Shown one piece after another: positions 45,421 to 57,207 of a stretch of DNA of 64,000 nt (the stretch's first letter is position 1; each line of letters begins with the position of its first letter). The translations under genes and the position numbers were made by a program. The stretch spans positions 28,324,501-28,388,500 of the forward strand of contig CM060895.1 in the NCBI GenBank assembly GCA_030762935.1, in the 5' to 3' direction. Below the pieces are notes generated by a model. The model was not told the origin of the DNA. It searched no databases and saw only the letters and a list, made by a program, of their open reading frames with translations. Source of the DNA: Hymenopus coronatus. Taxonomy: Eukaryota > Arthropoda > Insecta > Mantodea > Hymenopodidae.

Positions 45421-45660
45421 ATGTTTTCTCATTTTGGACAAATCTGCTCCAAAATTTAACATAAACTTGGCATTCTACAAACAACAGTTACAAAAGGATC
45501 TTGTTGTTAATGTGTTCAATGATGGAAAATGGGGAACATATCGTCATCTGCCTCTTGTCTGTTCTTCCATTGTTTCTGTGCCACATGCTTATGCTACTCA
45601 AACAGTACGTGGTGACCTAACTACGTTTAGATGGCTGGAAGGAAGAACTGATCCCAAGAA
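45421..45660 (+). CDS. FASN: Fatty acid synthase exon: structural region leading into ER
   Basis: The acceptor CTTTTCAG completes the split Arg codon. The donor GTGAGT is at 45661 (phase 2). It encodes CFLILDKSAPKFNINLAFYK, then QKDLVVNVFNDGKWGTYRHL, and ends RGDLTTFRWLEGRTDPKK. The K.DLV.NV..DG.WG..RH and TRGDLSS.RW motifs of animal FAS are clear. The Asn codon continues in the next exon, almost 10 kb downstream across several transposons. Confidence 0.94.
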
Positions 45661-46739
45661 GTGAGTCTACTTAAGTTTGGTTCATTTTATGGTATAAAAC
45701 ACATGACATCACAACTGCAAAGGCTTGCACTTTTACCTATAGTATAAACTTTTATTTATCAGTTGTAAGAAAATATAATTTCAGTATACACTTGAAACCT
45801 GAGGCAAAATTAAAATCTGGACTTAATTTTTCTTTTTAAGTAAAAGCTTGCTCAATAGCAAGTAACTGCATGCATAGTACAATTAATATTGCTGCAGGAT
45901 GCAAGCTGCTTTAGTATTTTTAATTGTTCTAGTTCTGAGAAAAACAAAAGTAATTGAAAGAAATAAATGACAAGCACTTCCACTTCACCAAAATGCCTAA
46001 GAAAAACTAAGCAATTTTCTAAGCAACTTGTTTGCACCTTCATTTAAAATGATTACCAATTCATCATTTCTTGTAAAGGTCATTCTTAGATTTTCATATA
46101 TTTGGTGACTGATAGGATATGGTTCACAGGATATAATCAAGGTTTATAAATAAACTGGTACTTTATTATTAAGTAATCACTCCCAAATAATTAAAGTTTT
46201 TGGATGAGTTTTAATAATCATACATCCTGCATATCATGGTTTGCTTGACAAAACTGAAAGGCTACTGAAGGTTTTTAAATATCTTTTGTTTAATATGATC
46301 TTTGATCTTGCCACCAGGTTTCTTATTTTACAACCATATTTTTCTATCCTTCATAAAAATGGCCAGTTCCTCAATATCCTTAACTGATTTTAACTTTTAA
46401 ATTTTTTTCTCCCTTATATTTATTAATAAGTTAGCCCATTTCTCCAACTTAAATTTTTCTTTCTTTACTTTAATTTCTTCACCTTCAAGAATGACAACCC
46501 AATAATTAATTTACATTCTGTATATTGGACATTCATGTTATTATTTTCTCCCTGTAAAACCATTCAGTTTTGCTACCCCTGTTATAGTCTGTGCATTCCT
46601 TCTCTGGTAGCTTGAACTCTTTTTTCCAGATACTTTTTCTTTTGTCATTCTAACTTTAATGCCTGTAAATGTTCTATGACTTTTGTGTTTAAAACTACTA
46701 CATGTTTCCTGAATTCCAATATTTTAATTCTAAATTAAT
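45661..46739. other. Unassigned intronic sequence
   Basis: AT-rich; no repeat identified with confidence. Confidence 0.45.
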
Positions 46740-46751
46740 TTCCAAAAACAT

Positions 46752-47043
46752 ATATTAATATAAAAATAATAGTTGCAACAAATCTTCACTTATCTTTTGG
46801 AATCCTTGCCTTGACTAGTTTTACAACGATTTCATTGCAATATCAACATATAATTATAATTATTATAATTACCAACATATCCAACATCAAAAAAGAGACC
46901 AAAAGGATATGTTGATAATGCAATGAAATCGTTGCGAAACTAGTCCAGGCAAGGATTCCAAAAGATAAGTGAAGATTTGTTGCAACTATTATTTTTATAT
47001 TAATATTTGTGTTATTCTTCACTGTTACTAGCTTCTTTTTACA
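46752..47043 (+). mobile_element. Penelope-type foldback element with 100-bp arms and tail
   Basis: It is flanked by a perfect 12-bp duplication (TTCCAAAAACAT at 46740-46751 and 47044-47055). Arms 46752-46851 and 46907-47006 are inverted repeats with about 4 mismatches in 100, around a 55-bp centre. A ~37-nt tail (47,007-47,043) follows. The right arm reads TTGATAAT, a GCAATG/CGTTGC stem with loop AAAT, then GAAAC, a hammerhead-like core. The arms-plus-tail layout is that of paired inverted Penelope terminal repeats without the internal RT. Confidence 0.7.
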
Positions 47044-48624
47044 TTCCAAAAACATGTTTATTTTTATTCTCTAGATCAAATTTGGTATTTTGAACATACC
47101 TTGTTTGTATTATTTACAAAATAACTGAGAAAATAAATTTAAATGATTTAAGAAAGTCATGTGATTAGGGTAAATTTGGGCAAATCAGGTCAGAATAGGG
47201 TCAATTTTTTATATTTTGTCCTCACTACGAAACAAGAAGTAGTGAAGTAACTATTACCATCTAGTGACAATTACAACTTCTTCCAGAGATTGGAATAAGA
47301 AATAAGTGTGAGACGTGTTTCATTGTTGTTAGTTTCCTTTGTAAACATGTGCTGTTTGAGGCGAGTTCGTATTTGTTTTCTCTCTCTAAAATAGTATAGA
47401 AGTTACATCAAATTTGTTGAAATAGTTTTATTAATTATTTATTGAGCATTAGCTGTCTGTTAAGCTAATCCTTTCTGTCCGAGGTTATGTCGGTATTCTC
47501 ACCATATCATTGTTGTACAAGCATATCAATACGATAAAAATGCAATTCTACATTTCAGGTGACTAGGGTCACATTATTTCAGATGAAAGGCGGCAATATT
47601 TTTGAAGTAGTTTCCTCATTTTTTCTCTCATTTTACTTTCTCTACACATTCTATGTACATAGTGTATAGAGAGAAGTATTATACTCCACCCAAAAATTTG
47701 ATACTGAGATTTCACGGGAAATGTATGTTTTAGGATCACCTGTACCTAAAAAAAGCATTTTTAGAAAAAGGTCTGTGTGTGCGTGTCCGTGTGCGTGTGG
47801 GTGTGTGTGTGAGAGAATGAGAATCCCTCCCTTTATATGGAACTTTTTTCAAAAATTTTAATTTTCTTAAAAATGGCTCTAATGATTTTGATTCAAATGT
47901 CAAATATTAAAGACATTTACCTGAAAATAAAATTGATATCTTAAATTTTCTGGGAATAGCCTCTACTGTATTTTGGATGACTTTTATGGAATTTTGCATA
48001 ACTGCTAAACTGTAGGAGATGGACAAAAATTTAACACAAAAAATGTAGAGCACATTAAAACACACAATTTATGTCATAACCATTTTTTTTTGTGGAGTTG
48101 ATAATTTTTTAGATATTCCTAGTTTTTAGTTTCTGCTTTGAAAAAACTACCCCACAAGGGCCTACTACGGTAGATACGGGTTTGACGCACCCGGGGTCCC
48201 GAGCCAACCTTGACTCCCTCAGTGGTGAGAGAGTCTCTAGGTCAAAATGCCTACCCATGTGTAGGTCATGCGTGGAGACCCGTGTCGGTGGAAAGGAATA
48301 TCCTGGTTGGCTGAGGGCTGTGTATCTGAGCCTGGGCCTTCTGTCTTTTCAGTGACTAGGGAGGGTTCGCAACTCAATACACCACTTTGGTTTCTGCTTC
48401 ATCTAAACGGGAGGCTAGGGACTAGCCCACCCCTAGTCAATCAGCCAGGACTAGGTACTATACTGAACTCCAGGGTGAGTGGGATGGCGAGCCTACTTTA
48501 TCCTCTGTGTAGTCCTGTCGTCCCAGTGGGGTGACCCCTTGTTGGACTCCGTGGTGGGTGGGGAGCACAGAGGAATGAAAATTAAAATTTACTTTCATGG
48601 CAAAATCCAAAAAATCCATTAAAT

Positions 48625-49967
48625 ATGGTACTGAGAAGTAGTCGAGTTTGTGGTCCTCGTTACTTAATTGTTAATAGAACAGAGGAAGGGAGAAAGTTCT
48701 CTAGCGTAAGCCCTTTTGTTATTCAAAAGGGTCTTAATAACATTGCTGGTCCTGTAAAATCTTGTATAAGAGCTCGTAATGGCACGCTCCTGGTAGAAGC
48801 AGAATCAGCATCCCAGGCTGCAAAAATACTAAAGGCCAAAATGTTAGCTAGCTATTCAGTAAAGGTCGATGTACACAAAAGCTTGAATTCTTCACGCACG
48901 CATTGGACGGTTTGACCAGTGAGGAAATTCAAGAAAATGTTGCTCCCCAAGGCGTAACATATGTGTATCGGGTTCAAAGAAAAGTAAATGGAGAATCTGT
49001 GCCTACCCGTACCCTGTTTATTACTTTTGATTGGGTAGATCTCCCACAAAGGATAATGGCAGGGTATGAATCCATTGAGGTAAGACCGTATATACCGAAT
49101 CCGCTCAGATGTTATAAATGTCAGCGCTTTGGCCACAGTAGTGAATTATGCAACGGCGAGTCTACCTGTGTGAACTGTGGCAATATCCTGCATGACGGAG
49201 AATGCACGTCAGCTCCAACGTGTGTTAACTGTAACGGTGAACATCCATCAAGTTCCCGTAGTTGTCCCCGTTTTGCAGAGGAAAAGATGGTCCAGGAGAT
49301 ACGGGTTAAAGAGAAGGTGTCCTTCTTGGAAGCCCGCAAGCTCTTGCGAATCCGCCAACCCTCAGTCCCGATGTAGGTACCTATAGCTCAGTTGTAGCTA
49401 AATCGGTACAAAGTTGGGAAATCGCAACTCAACCTGCGATATAAACGAGGTCAAGATTGCAGAAAAGATTCTCTCAGCCAGCTCACTTCCTAGGCCTTCG
49501 ACTTCAACATCTAAGTCAGTAGCAACATCTCCTACATCTGAAACTGTAAAAAGTGCTAAAATTAAATCGCCGCCAAAGCAATCGACCCCGACCAACAAGT
49601 CTGGCAAGCTAATGTACATAAAGAACCAGAAAGAAGGTTCAAGAACACCTATGAGAGAACTGACTTACTCAAGCAAAGCGTAAAGTCTATTCCCAAAACA
49701 ACAAAGGGAAACAAAAGTCCATGGAGGTCCTCTTCTGAGGATTCGTTTGGGAAGGACTCAGGTCGGCAACAATCATCTTCGCCGGTCTCTATTTCCAATC
49801 GTTTCGAGGTTCTCAAACCGAAATTTTCAATTGGAAAGGGGTGGAAGGTGATACTGCCCTCACTGCCAGAAGGACAGTTACAAAGAGGCAGGACCATCCT
49901 CCTGTAGAAGGTGTTTTCCCGACCCCTAAAAAGAATAAACTCAGCTGGCCTCCGCAGCCTTCAAAAT
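48625..49967 (+). pseudogene. LINE ORF1: gag-like protein with three zinc knuckles (frameshifted)
   Basis: The start is ATG at 48,625 (MVLRSSRVCGPRYLIVNRTE). A frameshift near 48,900 passes to a frame with GVTYVYRVQRKVNG and three cysteine knuckles at about 49,111-49,265: CYKCQRFGHSSELC (CX2CX4HX4C), CVNCGNILHDGEC, and CVNCNGEHPSSSRSC. A stop at 49,374 and a further frame change lead into a Ser/Thr/Pro-rich tail (ASSLPRPSTSTSKSVATSPT). Such proteins package LINE RNA. Confidence 0.85.
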
Positions 49968-50009
49968 AGAAATAATCACAATGTACAACTTATCCCATTA
50001 TAAAGAACA

Positions 50010-53000
50010 TGTCTATTCTACAGTGGAACTTACGTGGAATAAGAATACATTGACCTGAGCTTGAGCAGCTGCTTAACTGGAATGATCCTTTGGTCGTATG
50101 TTTGCAAGAGACTAAGCTCCGTCCACAAGACAGCTTCAAAATCAAACGGTACACCGCTGTAAAGTGTGATCTATCAACGGAAGAGGGTGTACCTGTGCAC
50201 GGAGGTACTATGATGCTCATCAGAGATGATGTATTCTCGCAATCAGTATCACTAGAGTCCGACATCCAATCAGTAGCTGTAAGGATTAAACTGTCACATA
50301 CGTTCCTCCGAGTGACGACCTTTCGCTCACTGATTTAGGGGATATAGTTTCTCAACTGCCAACACCTTTTCTTTTGGTAGGTGATGTGAATGCCCATCAT
50401 CCACCTTGGGGACCACCTTGGACTTGTGCGAGAGGTAAGTTAATTGCGGATTTCTTAAATAATTCTAACCTAATTCTCCTGAACACCGGAGAACCAACAT
50501 TTCTTTCTGATGCTTTCAACAGGTTTTCACACCTGGATTTAGCAGTTTGTTCACCACCATTAGCATCTTCCTTACAGTGGAATATCATCTCTGATTCACA
50601 TTCTAGTGAACACTTTCCATGTCTTATTAATCTCTTGCCACAAGATACATGTTCCACACGTTTACCTAGATGGCGCATCGATCAAGCCAACTGGAACCTT
50701 TACTCCCGGTTGGTTGCCTTTTATTACAATGAGCACGACTCTGTGAATGTCTTAGAGGAGCACCTCACGAAAAATATTCTCGATGCTGCCGAGCAGTCTT
50801 TTCCACGGTCGACTACACCAAACAGTCGTCGATTCCCGGTACCTTGGTGGACGGATGAATGCCGAAATGTCATTCGTGCTTGCAGGCGTGCTCTCAGGGT
50901 TTTCCAACGTCTGCCAACACTGGATAACCTGATTGAGTATAACAAGATGCGTGCCAAATCTAGGCAGGTTGTCAAGGATAGCGAAAATACATCATGGAGC
51001 AATTTTATAGCATCATTCAATCGACAGACACCTTCCTCTATCGTATGGGATAAGTTAAGACGCATGGACGGAAAAACGACTCAAACGCCAATCGCCGGTC
51101 TTAAAACAGCTGTAGGAGATGTTGTTGATAACACTTTTGGCAGTGCTTTCGATCAAGTGTCTAGCTCAGAGAATTATTCGCCTGATTTTCTTCCCGTTAA
51201 GGCTCAGGTGGAATCGCAAGGTTTCAATTTTGGTTCTAAAAATCTTGAAGATTATAATCGACTCTTCACCATGAAGGAGTTAGACCATGCACTATCATCT
51301 TCGCGAAGCTCTGCACCAGGTCCTGATGGAATACACATCCAAATTTTGCAACATCTCTCTCCTGAAGGTAAGACCTTCGTGCTCGAGGTCTATAATCTGT
51401 TTGGGCCACCAACGTTCCTATTTTGAAAGCTGGAAAGGACCGTTTTCTTCTATCCAGCTACCGTCCAATTTCCCTCACCAGTTGCGTTTGCAAGGTGATG
51501 GAACCCATGATCAATGGATGGTTGATATGGTGGCTGGAAACTCACAACCTACTGACCAACACCCTGTGCGGTTTTCGACGACGTCGTTCAGGAGCTGACC
51601 ACCTTGTCTCGATTTCGACGCAGATAATGAATGCATTCATGAGGAACTGTCAAACCGTTGGGGTGTTCTTTGACCTCAAAAAGGCTTATAATACGTGTTG
51701 GCGGGCAGGAATAATATGCTCCTACACAACTGGAACATATGTGGACGCTTTCTGTTACTCATTCAGGAGTTTATGAGGGACCGCGTTTTCCGAGTAAGGG
51801 TCAGCTCGGTTTTATCAAATATTTTTGTTCAAGAGAACGGAGTGCCACAGGGATCGGTACTAAGCGTCACGCTGTTTGCTATAGCAATTAATTCTATCTT
51901 GAAATGTATTCTCCCAGGAGTGTCCTCCTGCTTATTCGTAGGCGAGTTTGCCATCTATTGTACTTCTCAGCGCACACCTTTTTTGGAATGCCGTCTGCAG
52001 CGGTGTTTAGACAACCTCTCAGATTGGAGCTCTTAAACGGCTTTTGCTTCTCTGCTGAGAAGTCACTCTTTGTGAACTTCTGGCGCCGCAGGAGGCGATT
52101 ACCACTTCGCTGCGGTTTGGCAAAGTTTTACTACCATTCGCGGATGAGACGAAATTCCTTGGGTTGATATTCGATAGAAAACTTTGTTGGTCACCACATA
52201 TAGCACAGCTGAAAGCATGCTGTAACCGTTCTCTCAATATTCTACGGATACTAATTGGCAAATCTTGGGGAGCAGATCGGACAGTCTTGCTGCGACTTTA
52301 TCGCGCACTTATCCCAGCCAAGTTAGATTACGGATGTATAGTTTATTCTTCGGCAAGACCATCTGTGCTGAGAAGATTAGACACTGTCCATAATCAGGGT
52401 ATTTGTGTGGCTTTTGGAGCTTTTCCAACCAGTCCAGAGCCAGCTTTTATACTGAATCGGCAGAACCCCTTCTGCAGTGTAGGCGCGATATCCTGTCAAA
52501 TTATGGCTGTGGGTTAAAGTGCATGCCTTCGCATCCAACGTTCACTCCTTTTTTTAACACCAAGCTGGACGAACGTTATAGAAATATCTCAATTAGTCCA
52601 CGGCCTGCAGGTATTCGCTTTTGAATGCCTCTTCCTAAGCACGATATCGTAATGTCTAGAATGTTTTACCAAGGGGGAAAGGATGCACCCACCTTGGTTA
52701 CTTACAACATCCCACATAAACCTCGGGATGACAGCATATCGAAAGTCTACAATGCCTTTTTCTAGTATCCATAGATGTTTTTTAGAATTTTTGTCAAACT
52801 ACAATGACCAGTCTTGTATATATATATATATGCTGATGGAAATAAGTGCACCGTTAGTATTGGGCGTGCCATTGTTTATGATACTGAACTATATACATTT
52901 GGTTTTCATAGTGGTACCTCCATTTATAGTGCGGAGCTGTACGCAATATATCAAGCCATTCTGCACGTTGGCCTTAGAAATTTGAGTGACTGCCTTACAT

Positions 53001-53619
53001 TGAGTGATTCCCTGAGTGTACTTCAGAGCCTTAGTGAGCTGTACATCTACCATCCTATCGTGCAGCATATCCAGGATGCCCTCCACGCTTTGTATACTTC
53101 TGGGGTTAATGTGAAGTGTGCATGGATTCCTAGTCACATTGGCTTGCTGGGAATAAACTGGTAGATTTTGCAGCAAAGACGGCAACCACTGAACCAAGTA
53201 CAAAAATTTCTTGTGTAAAGTCGGAAGACTTTAAGTTTGTTATGCGCAGGCCAATACTTTCGTGCTGGCACGAAGAGTGGTCAGCTCTCTGCGGAAACAA
53301 TTTTAGAGTATGAAGGACCTTTCAACAAACTGGGTAACTTCATCTCGTCAATCTCGACAGGAGGAAGTGATTTTATCTTGTTTGCATGTAGCAATTTTAC
53401 ACATAGTTTCATACTTAAAAGTGAATGTGCTCCTGTGTGTCTGCTATGCGGAGAAGCTTTGTCTCTCCCTCATGTGTTGCTAGTGTGTGTTAATCTAGCA
53501 CATATTCGGGAATCACTGCAACTGCCGGTCAGTCTTGCAGAAGTCCTGTCGGACGATAATCGAGTGGTAACTAAGATTTTTACATTTTTATCAAAGATAA
53601 CCTTCAAATTATGGATTTA
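50010..53619 (+). pseudogene. LINE ORF2: endonuclease, reverse transcriptase, RNase H (broken)
   Basis: It starts MSILQWNLRGIRIH with an early stop at 50,043-50,045. Endonuclease motifs: CLQETKL (50,100), GDVNAHHPPWG (50,380) and SDSHSSEHFP (50,590). RT motifs: SSAPGPDGIHIQIL (51,310), YRPISLTSCVCKVMEP (51,460), FFDLKKAY (51,668) and GVPQGSVLSVTLFAIAINSI (51,842). The catalytic box reads FVGEF (51,936-51,950) where FVDDF is expected, so both Asp are lost. RNase H (52,830-53,170): YADGNK, SAELYA, SDSLSV and PSHIGLLG. Four or more frameshifts separate these blocks. The last frame ends at LWI, 53,619. Confidence 0.88.
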
Positions 53620-54125
53620 GTTGTTTTTAATTTTGTTTTTGTATTAGTTTTGAAATATATATTTTTTTCTTAAATCACCAATCTGTCATTTTTTCCATGA
53701 TTACTTTTATACATTGATTTTTAGATTTATCTTTTGCTCTTATTTATAATATTTTTATTGAGCTTTATCTCTGGCTTTTGCCATGATTTGTTTGATAAGG
53801 ACGCTGATGACCATGTAGTTGAACGCCCTTAAACACTAACCATGTTCATCATTTGAAAAAATTATACTTCTTTCATACAGAATATGTCAACTCCTATCTA
53901 TACAAATAAAGGAGTTTGTCACATAGCAACCAGCTTTTGATTATCAGTTTAGCCTATGTTACTCCCTTATTCTCCTTGTACTTACTAGGAAGCAAGTAAT
54001 AAGACTATTTCTGCTATTTTTTTCTTGATTAAAATGAAGGAAATAGAAGCATAAGCTTTTTAACAATAATTTGTTGCCGAGGTGTAGAGAAAGTCATGTG
54101 AATAGAACACATCAGATTTTTTAAC

Positions 54126-55090
54126 ATTTATATTATAGATGGGAAAATTCAAGCGAAAAACACCTCTCAGTGAACAGAAGATGACATAAATAGGTCTTTG
54201 GTCTCAATGCGGACTCCGAATGGATTAATGAAGAGGAAAATTCGAAATTGCACAAACATTTTAGCACCCAATTGGATAATCCTGGACACTACATTAAAGT
54301 TATTAGATGGTCATATATCACACAAAAGTTTATAACCTCTCTGATTCTCTGAAGAAAATAGCAACATGAGCTTGCAGCCCCTGGATAGCTCATTTTTAAG
54401 TCTTTTAAAGCCAACTTCAATTATGAATGTATGAGCTTTAAGTGCAACTCAAAAGCAAAAAGCAAAATAAACTTACTCTTGAGAGATTTTCTAGGTAATA
54501 CAAATGAAGGTAGCCACACTACCAAATGCTGAAAGCAGATCTCGTTCTACAGGCATTAGTAAATGAAAATGCAGTGAATGAACATGACTTTTTCCTTCTG
54601 GTTCTAAGTCATACCTTGGGTATTCACTGTCTGAAAGACCACTTGAATTGATTAGCTTCAGCAAATCCAAGACAGGAAGAGAACTGATTTCCAACCCCTT
54701 CGATCTCACTATATGAGTTGTTACCATTTCCAAACAAAATGAAGCCAAAACGTTCAGGTAAGAAGCAAATAACATATCTTCTGACTTCTCCAAAAATATT
54801 CTAGAGACCACAAGTAGACTGCAAAAGAAAAGAAAACTGCTTCCTCAGCAACAAAACATTAGGCAGATCAGTAATAAGTGAATGCATAAACGGTCTACAT
54901 CATCATTAGAATCATTAGGAAGCAATGAAGGCGGTGATAAAATTACATCTTGTGAACTCATCCTATTATCCATGAACCTTGGTAACTGTATTCAGTGTCG
55001 AGGAAAGGGAAAAGAATGATATCATGAGTGATGTGTTGGTAGAGTGAGTAAAAATAAATTTTTCTGTGGGAAATGTATTGTTGTCGAATG
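54126..55090 (+). mobile_element. Pogo-like transposase relic 2 (C-terminal two thirds)
   Basis: Shifting among + frames gives LLDGHISHKSL (54,300-54,330, DDE second Asp), LQPLDSSF (54,375), KSFKANFNYE (54,400), the pogo C-terminal region RSTGISKWKCSE (54,545), NNISSDFSKNILETTSRLQK (54,765-54,825), and a PHD-type finger remnant, CIQCRGKGKE*YHE then FFCGKC (54,987-55,080). The order matches the element at 4.4-7.7 kb. The N-terminal HTH and first Asp are missing. It follows directly after repeat copy 3. It is dead. Confidence 0.7.
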
Positions 55091-55420
55091 ATATTTTAAT
55101 ATTTCTACTGACCCTATTCACCAATCTCTTTGACCCAATTCATCCAACTTGAGGAGGGCAAATGGGGTCATGCAGCACTATTAACAAACTCATTATAAGT
55201 AATACTGGACAGTATTTATGCATTCTCAAATATTGAAATGTGTTCATAAAAGACTTTGATGACTTTTCCTAGTTTTGACCCGATTCCCCCGACCTCACCC
55301 TATAACACATTCACACTTTTATCATAAATACAACACAATAAAGATGAAAGAAAAAAGAGAAATTCTTTACTCAGAGTAAAATATTTAAATATGTTATGTT
55401 GTGAATGTGTATCATTGCAG

Positions 55421-55544
55421 CCCCAAACTTATGCCTTGGGAGAAACTTGCACATGTTTATTATTCGGCTGTAAACTTTAAGGATGTCATGCTGAGTACAG
55501 GGAAAATCTCTCCAGAACCTATTGGAACAAGACGTCTTACTGAG
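55421..55544 (+). CDS. FASN: Fatty acid synthase exon: start of enoyl reductase
   Basis: The acceptor CATTGCAG completes the Asn codon (phase 2) and the donor GTATGC begins at 55545 (phase 0). It encodes PWEKLAHVYYSAVNFKDVML followed by STGKISPEPIGTRRLTE. This is the entry to the medium-chain-dehydrogenase-like enoyl reductase (mammalian VYYASLNFRDIMLATGKL). ER reduces the trans-2-enoyl intermediate with NADPH. Confidence 0.94.
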
Positions 55545-56033
55545 GTATGCTAACACAGTTTGACAGATATTTTTTTCCTTGAAATGAAGCTTTTCAACAA
55601 TTCATTATAATGACATTTTTATTCTTTCATTGTTTAAAAAAGCCTCAAATCAACTAGATTCCCATTAAACATCATAGTCATAGGTAGTCAAGGTTGTTAA
55701 GGCACATACTTTCCCACATTTCTTTTCCCAATTATTATTTAATTTCATACATCATTAATGCACGTTGCCTATGGTGAAATATGCAATAATAAACTGCATT
55801 AAAACCATAAAAAATAAATTAATTAAAATAATAGATTGCAATCGGCTTAAGAAAGAAAAAAATAGAGCATATCTGGTTCCTTAAACTAGATTTTCCATTT
55901 GAGAATATACCAGTATTTTGGGTATAGACTTATCTCTCTGTACATATACCAAAGGACTTAATTACACTAATGAACAAAAAGATAGATTAAAGCTTCATAT
56001 ATAACACTCTGAATACTAGGTTTCTATTTGCAG

Positions 56034-56210
56034 GATGTTTACATAGGATTAGAATTTTCTGGGCGTGATGCAAATGGAGAATGTGTTATGGGAATAGCAG
56101 CTGCTGGAGCACTTTCAACTCTTGCTATAACTGACAATGAATTTTTATGGAAAGTTCCTGATAATTGGTCATTGGAGGAAGCAGCAACCATTCCAGTTGT
56201 TTATAGTACA
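56034..56210 (+). CDS. FASN: Fatty acid synthase exon: enoyl reductase substrate domain
   Basis: 59 codons, phase 0 at both ends (acceptor TTTGCAG, donor GTAAAT). It encodes DVYIGLEFSGRDANGECVMG, LSTLAITDNEFLWKVPDNW and SLEEAATIPVVYST. The G.EFSGRD, RVMG and WSLEEAA..PVVYST motifs are near-invariant in animal FAS. It is intact. Confidence 0.96.
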
Positions 56211-56421
56211 GTAAATATCTTATATTTAGATATTTATGAGCTATTCTTTAAGCTTTTTCCACCAGAATATGCACTAAGTAAAAATAGTTTTAATTTATTG
56301 ATAAAAAACATATAATGCTGAAATATCGACATACCATTAGTGAGTATAAGACAGGTAACTAAATGGTAATATGATGTATGATGCTTTTCATTTATTTATT
56401 GAACTTTTCTTTTTATTTAAG

Positions 56422-56598
56422 GTATACTTTGCTTTCCTGGTTGGTAAATTAAAGAAGAGAGATACAGTGCTTATACATGCAGGAAGTGGAGGAGTAGGTC
56501 AAGCAGCAATTAATATCTGCCTTCATCTTGATTGTACTGTCTTTACAACTGTTGGAACTCAAGAAAAAAGAGATTTTATCAAAAGGAAATATCCACAG
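56422..56598 (+). CDS. FASN: Fatty acid synthase exon: enoyl reductase NADPH-binding loop
   Basis: 59 codons, phase 0 at both ends (acceptor TTTAAG, donor GTAAAT). It encodes VYFAFLVGKLKKRDTVLIHA, then GSGGVGQAAINICLHLDCTV and FTTVGTQEKRDFIKRKYPQ. GSGGVGQA is the nucleotide-binding glycine loop of the ER Rossmann fold. The next FAS exon was not found in the remaining 7.4 kb, so this intron continues past the window. The rest of ER, KR, ACP and thioesterase are outside. Confidence 0.96.
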
Positions 56599-57207
56599 GT
56601 AAATACGATAGAAGTAAGCTACTCTACTAGAAAGAAAATTAAAATGTTTTACTTTTTAAGATTCATGTTCTCAACTCATATCATTTCTTCTGTGTATTTC
56701 TCTCATGACCTGTCTTCAAGTTATGATCAAATTCATTGATATACTTTCTAAAATATTTGTTGATGGTAGCAGTTCACTTACTATTCTTGCTGATGACATA
56801 CTTATGTTTATTATATATCTACTCCTATGTTGCTCAAATACTTACCCAGTCATGCTCTTATTATAAAGAAATTGTCATAGCCCTCTTACCTTTCCGGAAT
56901 CATCTTGAAATTTAGATAGCTTCAAATTCATTTCTCTCAATTATGCAACCTATTTGTCATATTTATTTTTAAAAATCTTTCCTGTTCATGAATAACAAAC
57001 CAACCCCCTACTAATTCTTTCTATTATTAATACTTGCAAAAGAATCAGTTGCCACAAAACTGAACATGGCAATGAAAGTTCTTGAAAGATGTTTTCTAAA
57101 AATTAAGTGTAAATGAAAATATTAAAAAATTCTTATTAAAATATTAAATATTCTCTGTTTCCCGTCCAGCTAGTTTTAAAACAATCTTGTACACTTACAC
57201 TTCAAGT
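56599..57207. other. Unassigned intronic sequence
   Basis: AT-rich; no feature recognised. Confidence 0.5.

Larger units (their letters stand above)
48149..53851 (+). mobile_element. I-clade LINE, ~5.7 kb, near full length (copy B, dead)
   Basis: A GC-richer 5' UTR (from CCACAAGGGCCTACTACGG), gag-like ORF1, ORF2 with endonuclease, RT and RNase H, and a 3' end in AAACACTAACCATG make a complete element. A target duplication, TTTGAAAAAA (48,137-48,146 and 53,852-53,861), marks the insertion into repeat copy 3. Presence of an RNase H domain places it in the I/R1-type group. Many frameshifts and a destroyed RT active site make it inactive. Confidence 0.9.
47624..54122 (+). repeat. Hairpin-headed repeat, copy 3, split by the I-clade LINE
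   Basis: The 5' part (47,624-48,148) has the best hairpin head (ACTTTCTCTACACATTCTAT then GTACATAGTGTATAGAGAGA), the GT tract (about 47,776-47,812) and the ATTTTCTGGGAATAGCC block. The 3' part (53,852-54,122) resumes with the GTCAACTCCTATCTATAC block and ends CATGTGAATAGAACACATC. The gap is exactly the LINE, so the LINE is younger than this repeat copy. Confidence 0.85.

Noticed and set aside
54491..54811. 106-codon minus-strand ORF preceded by a splice-acceptor-like sequence
   Set aside because: The opposite strand reads as a pogo-like transposase in the correct motif order, including the C-terminal finger, so this ORF is a shadow.
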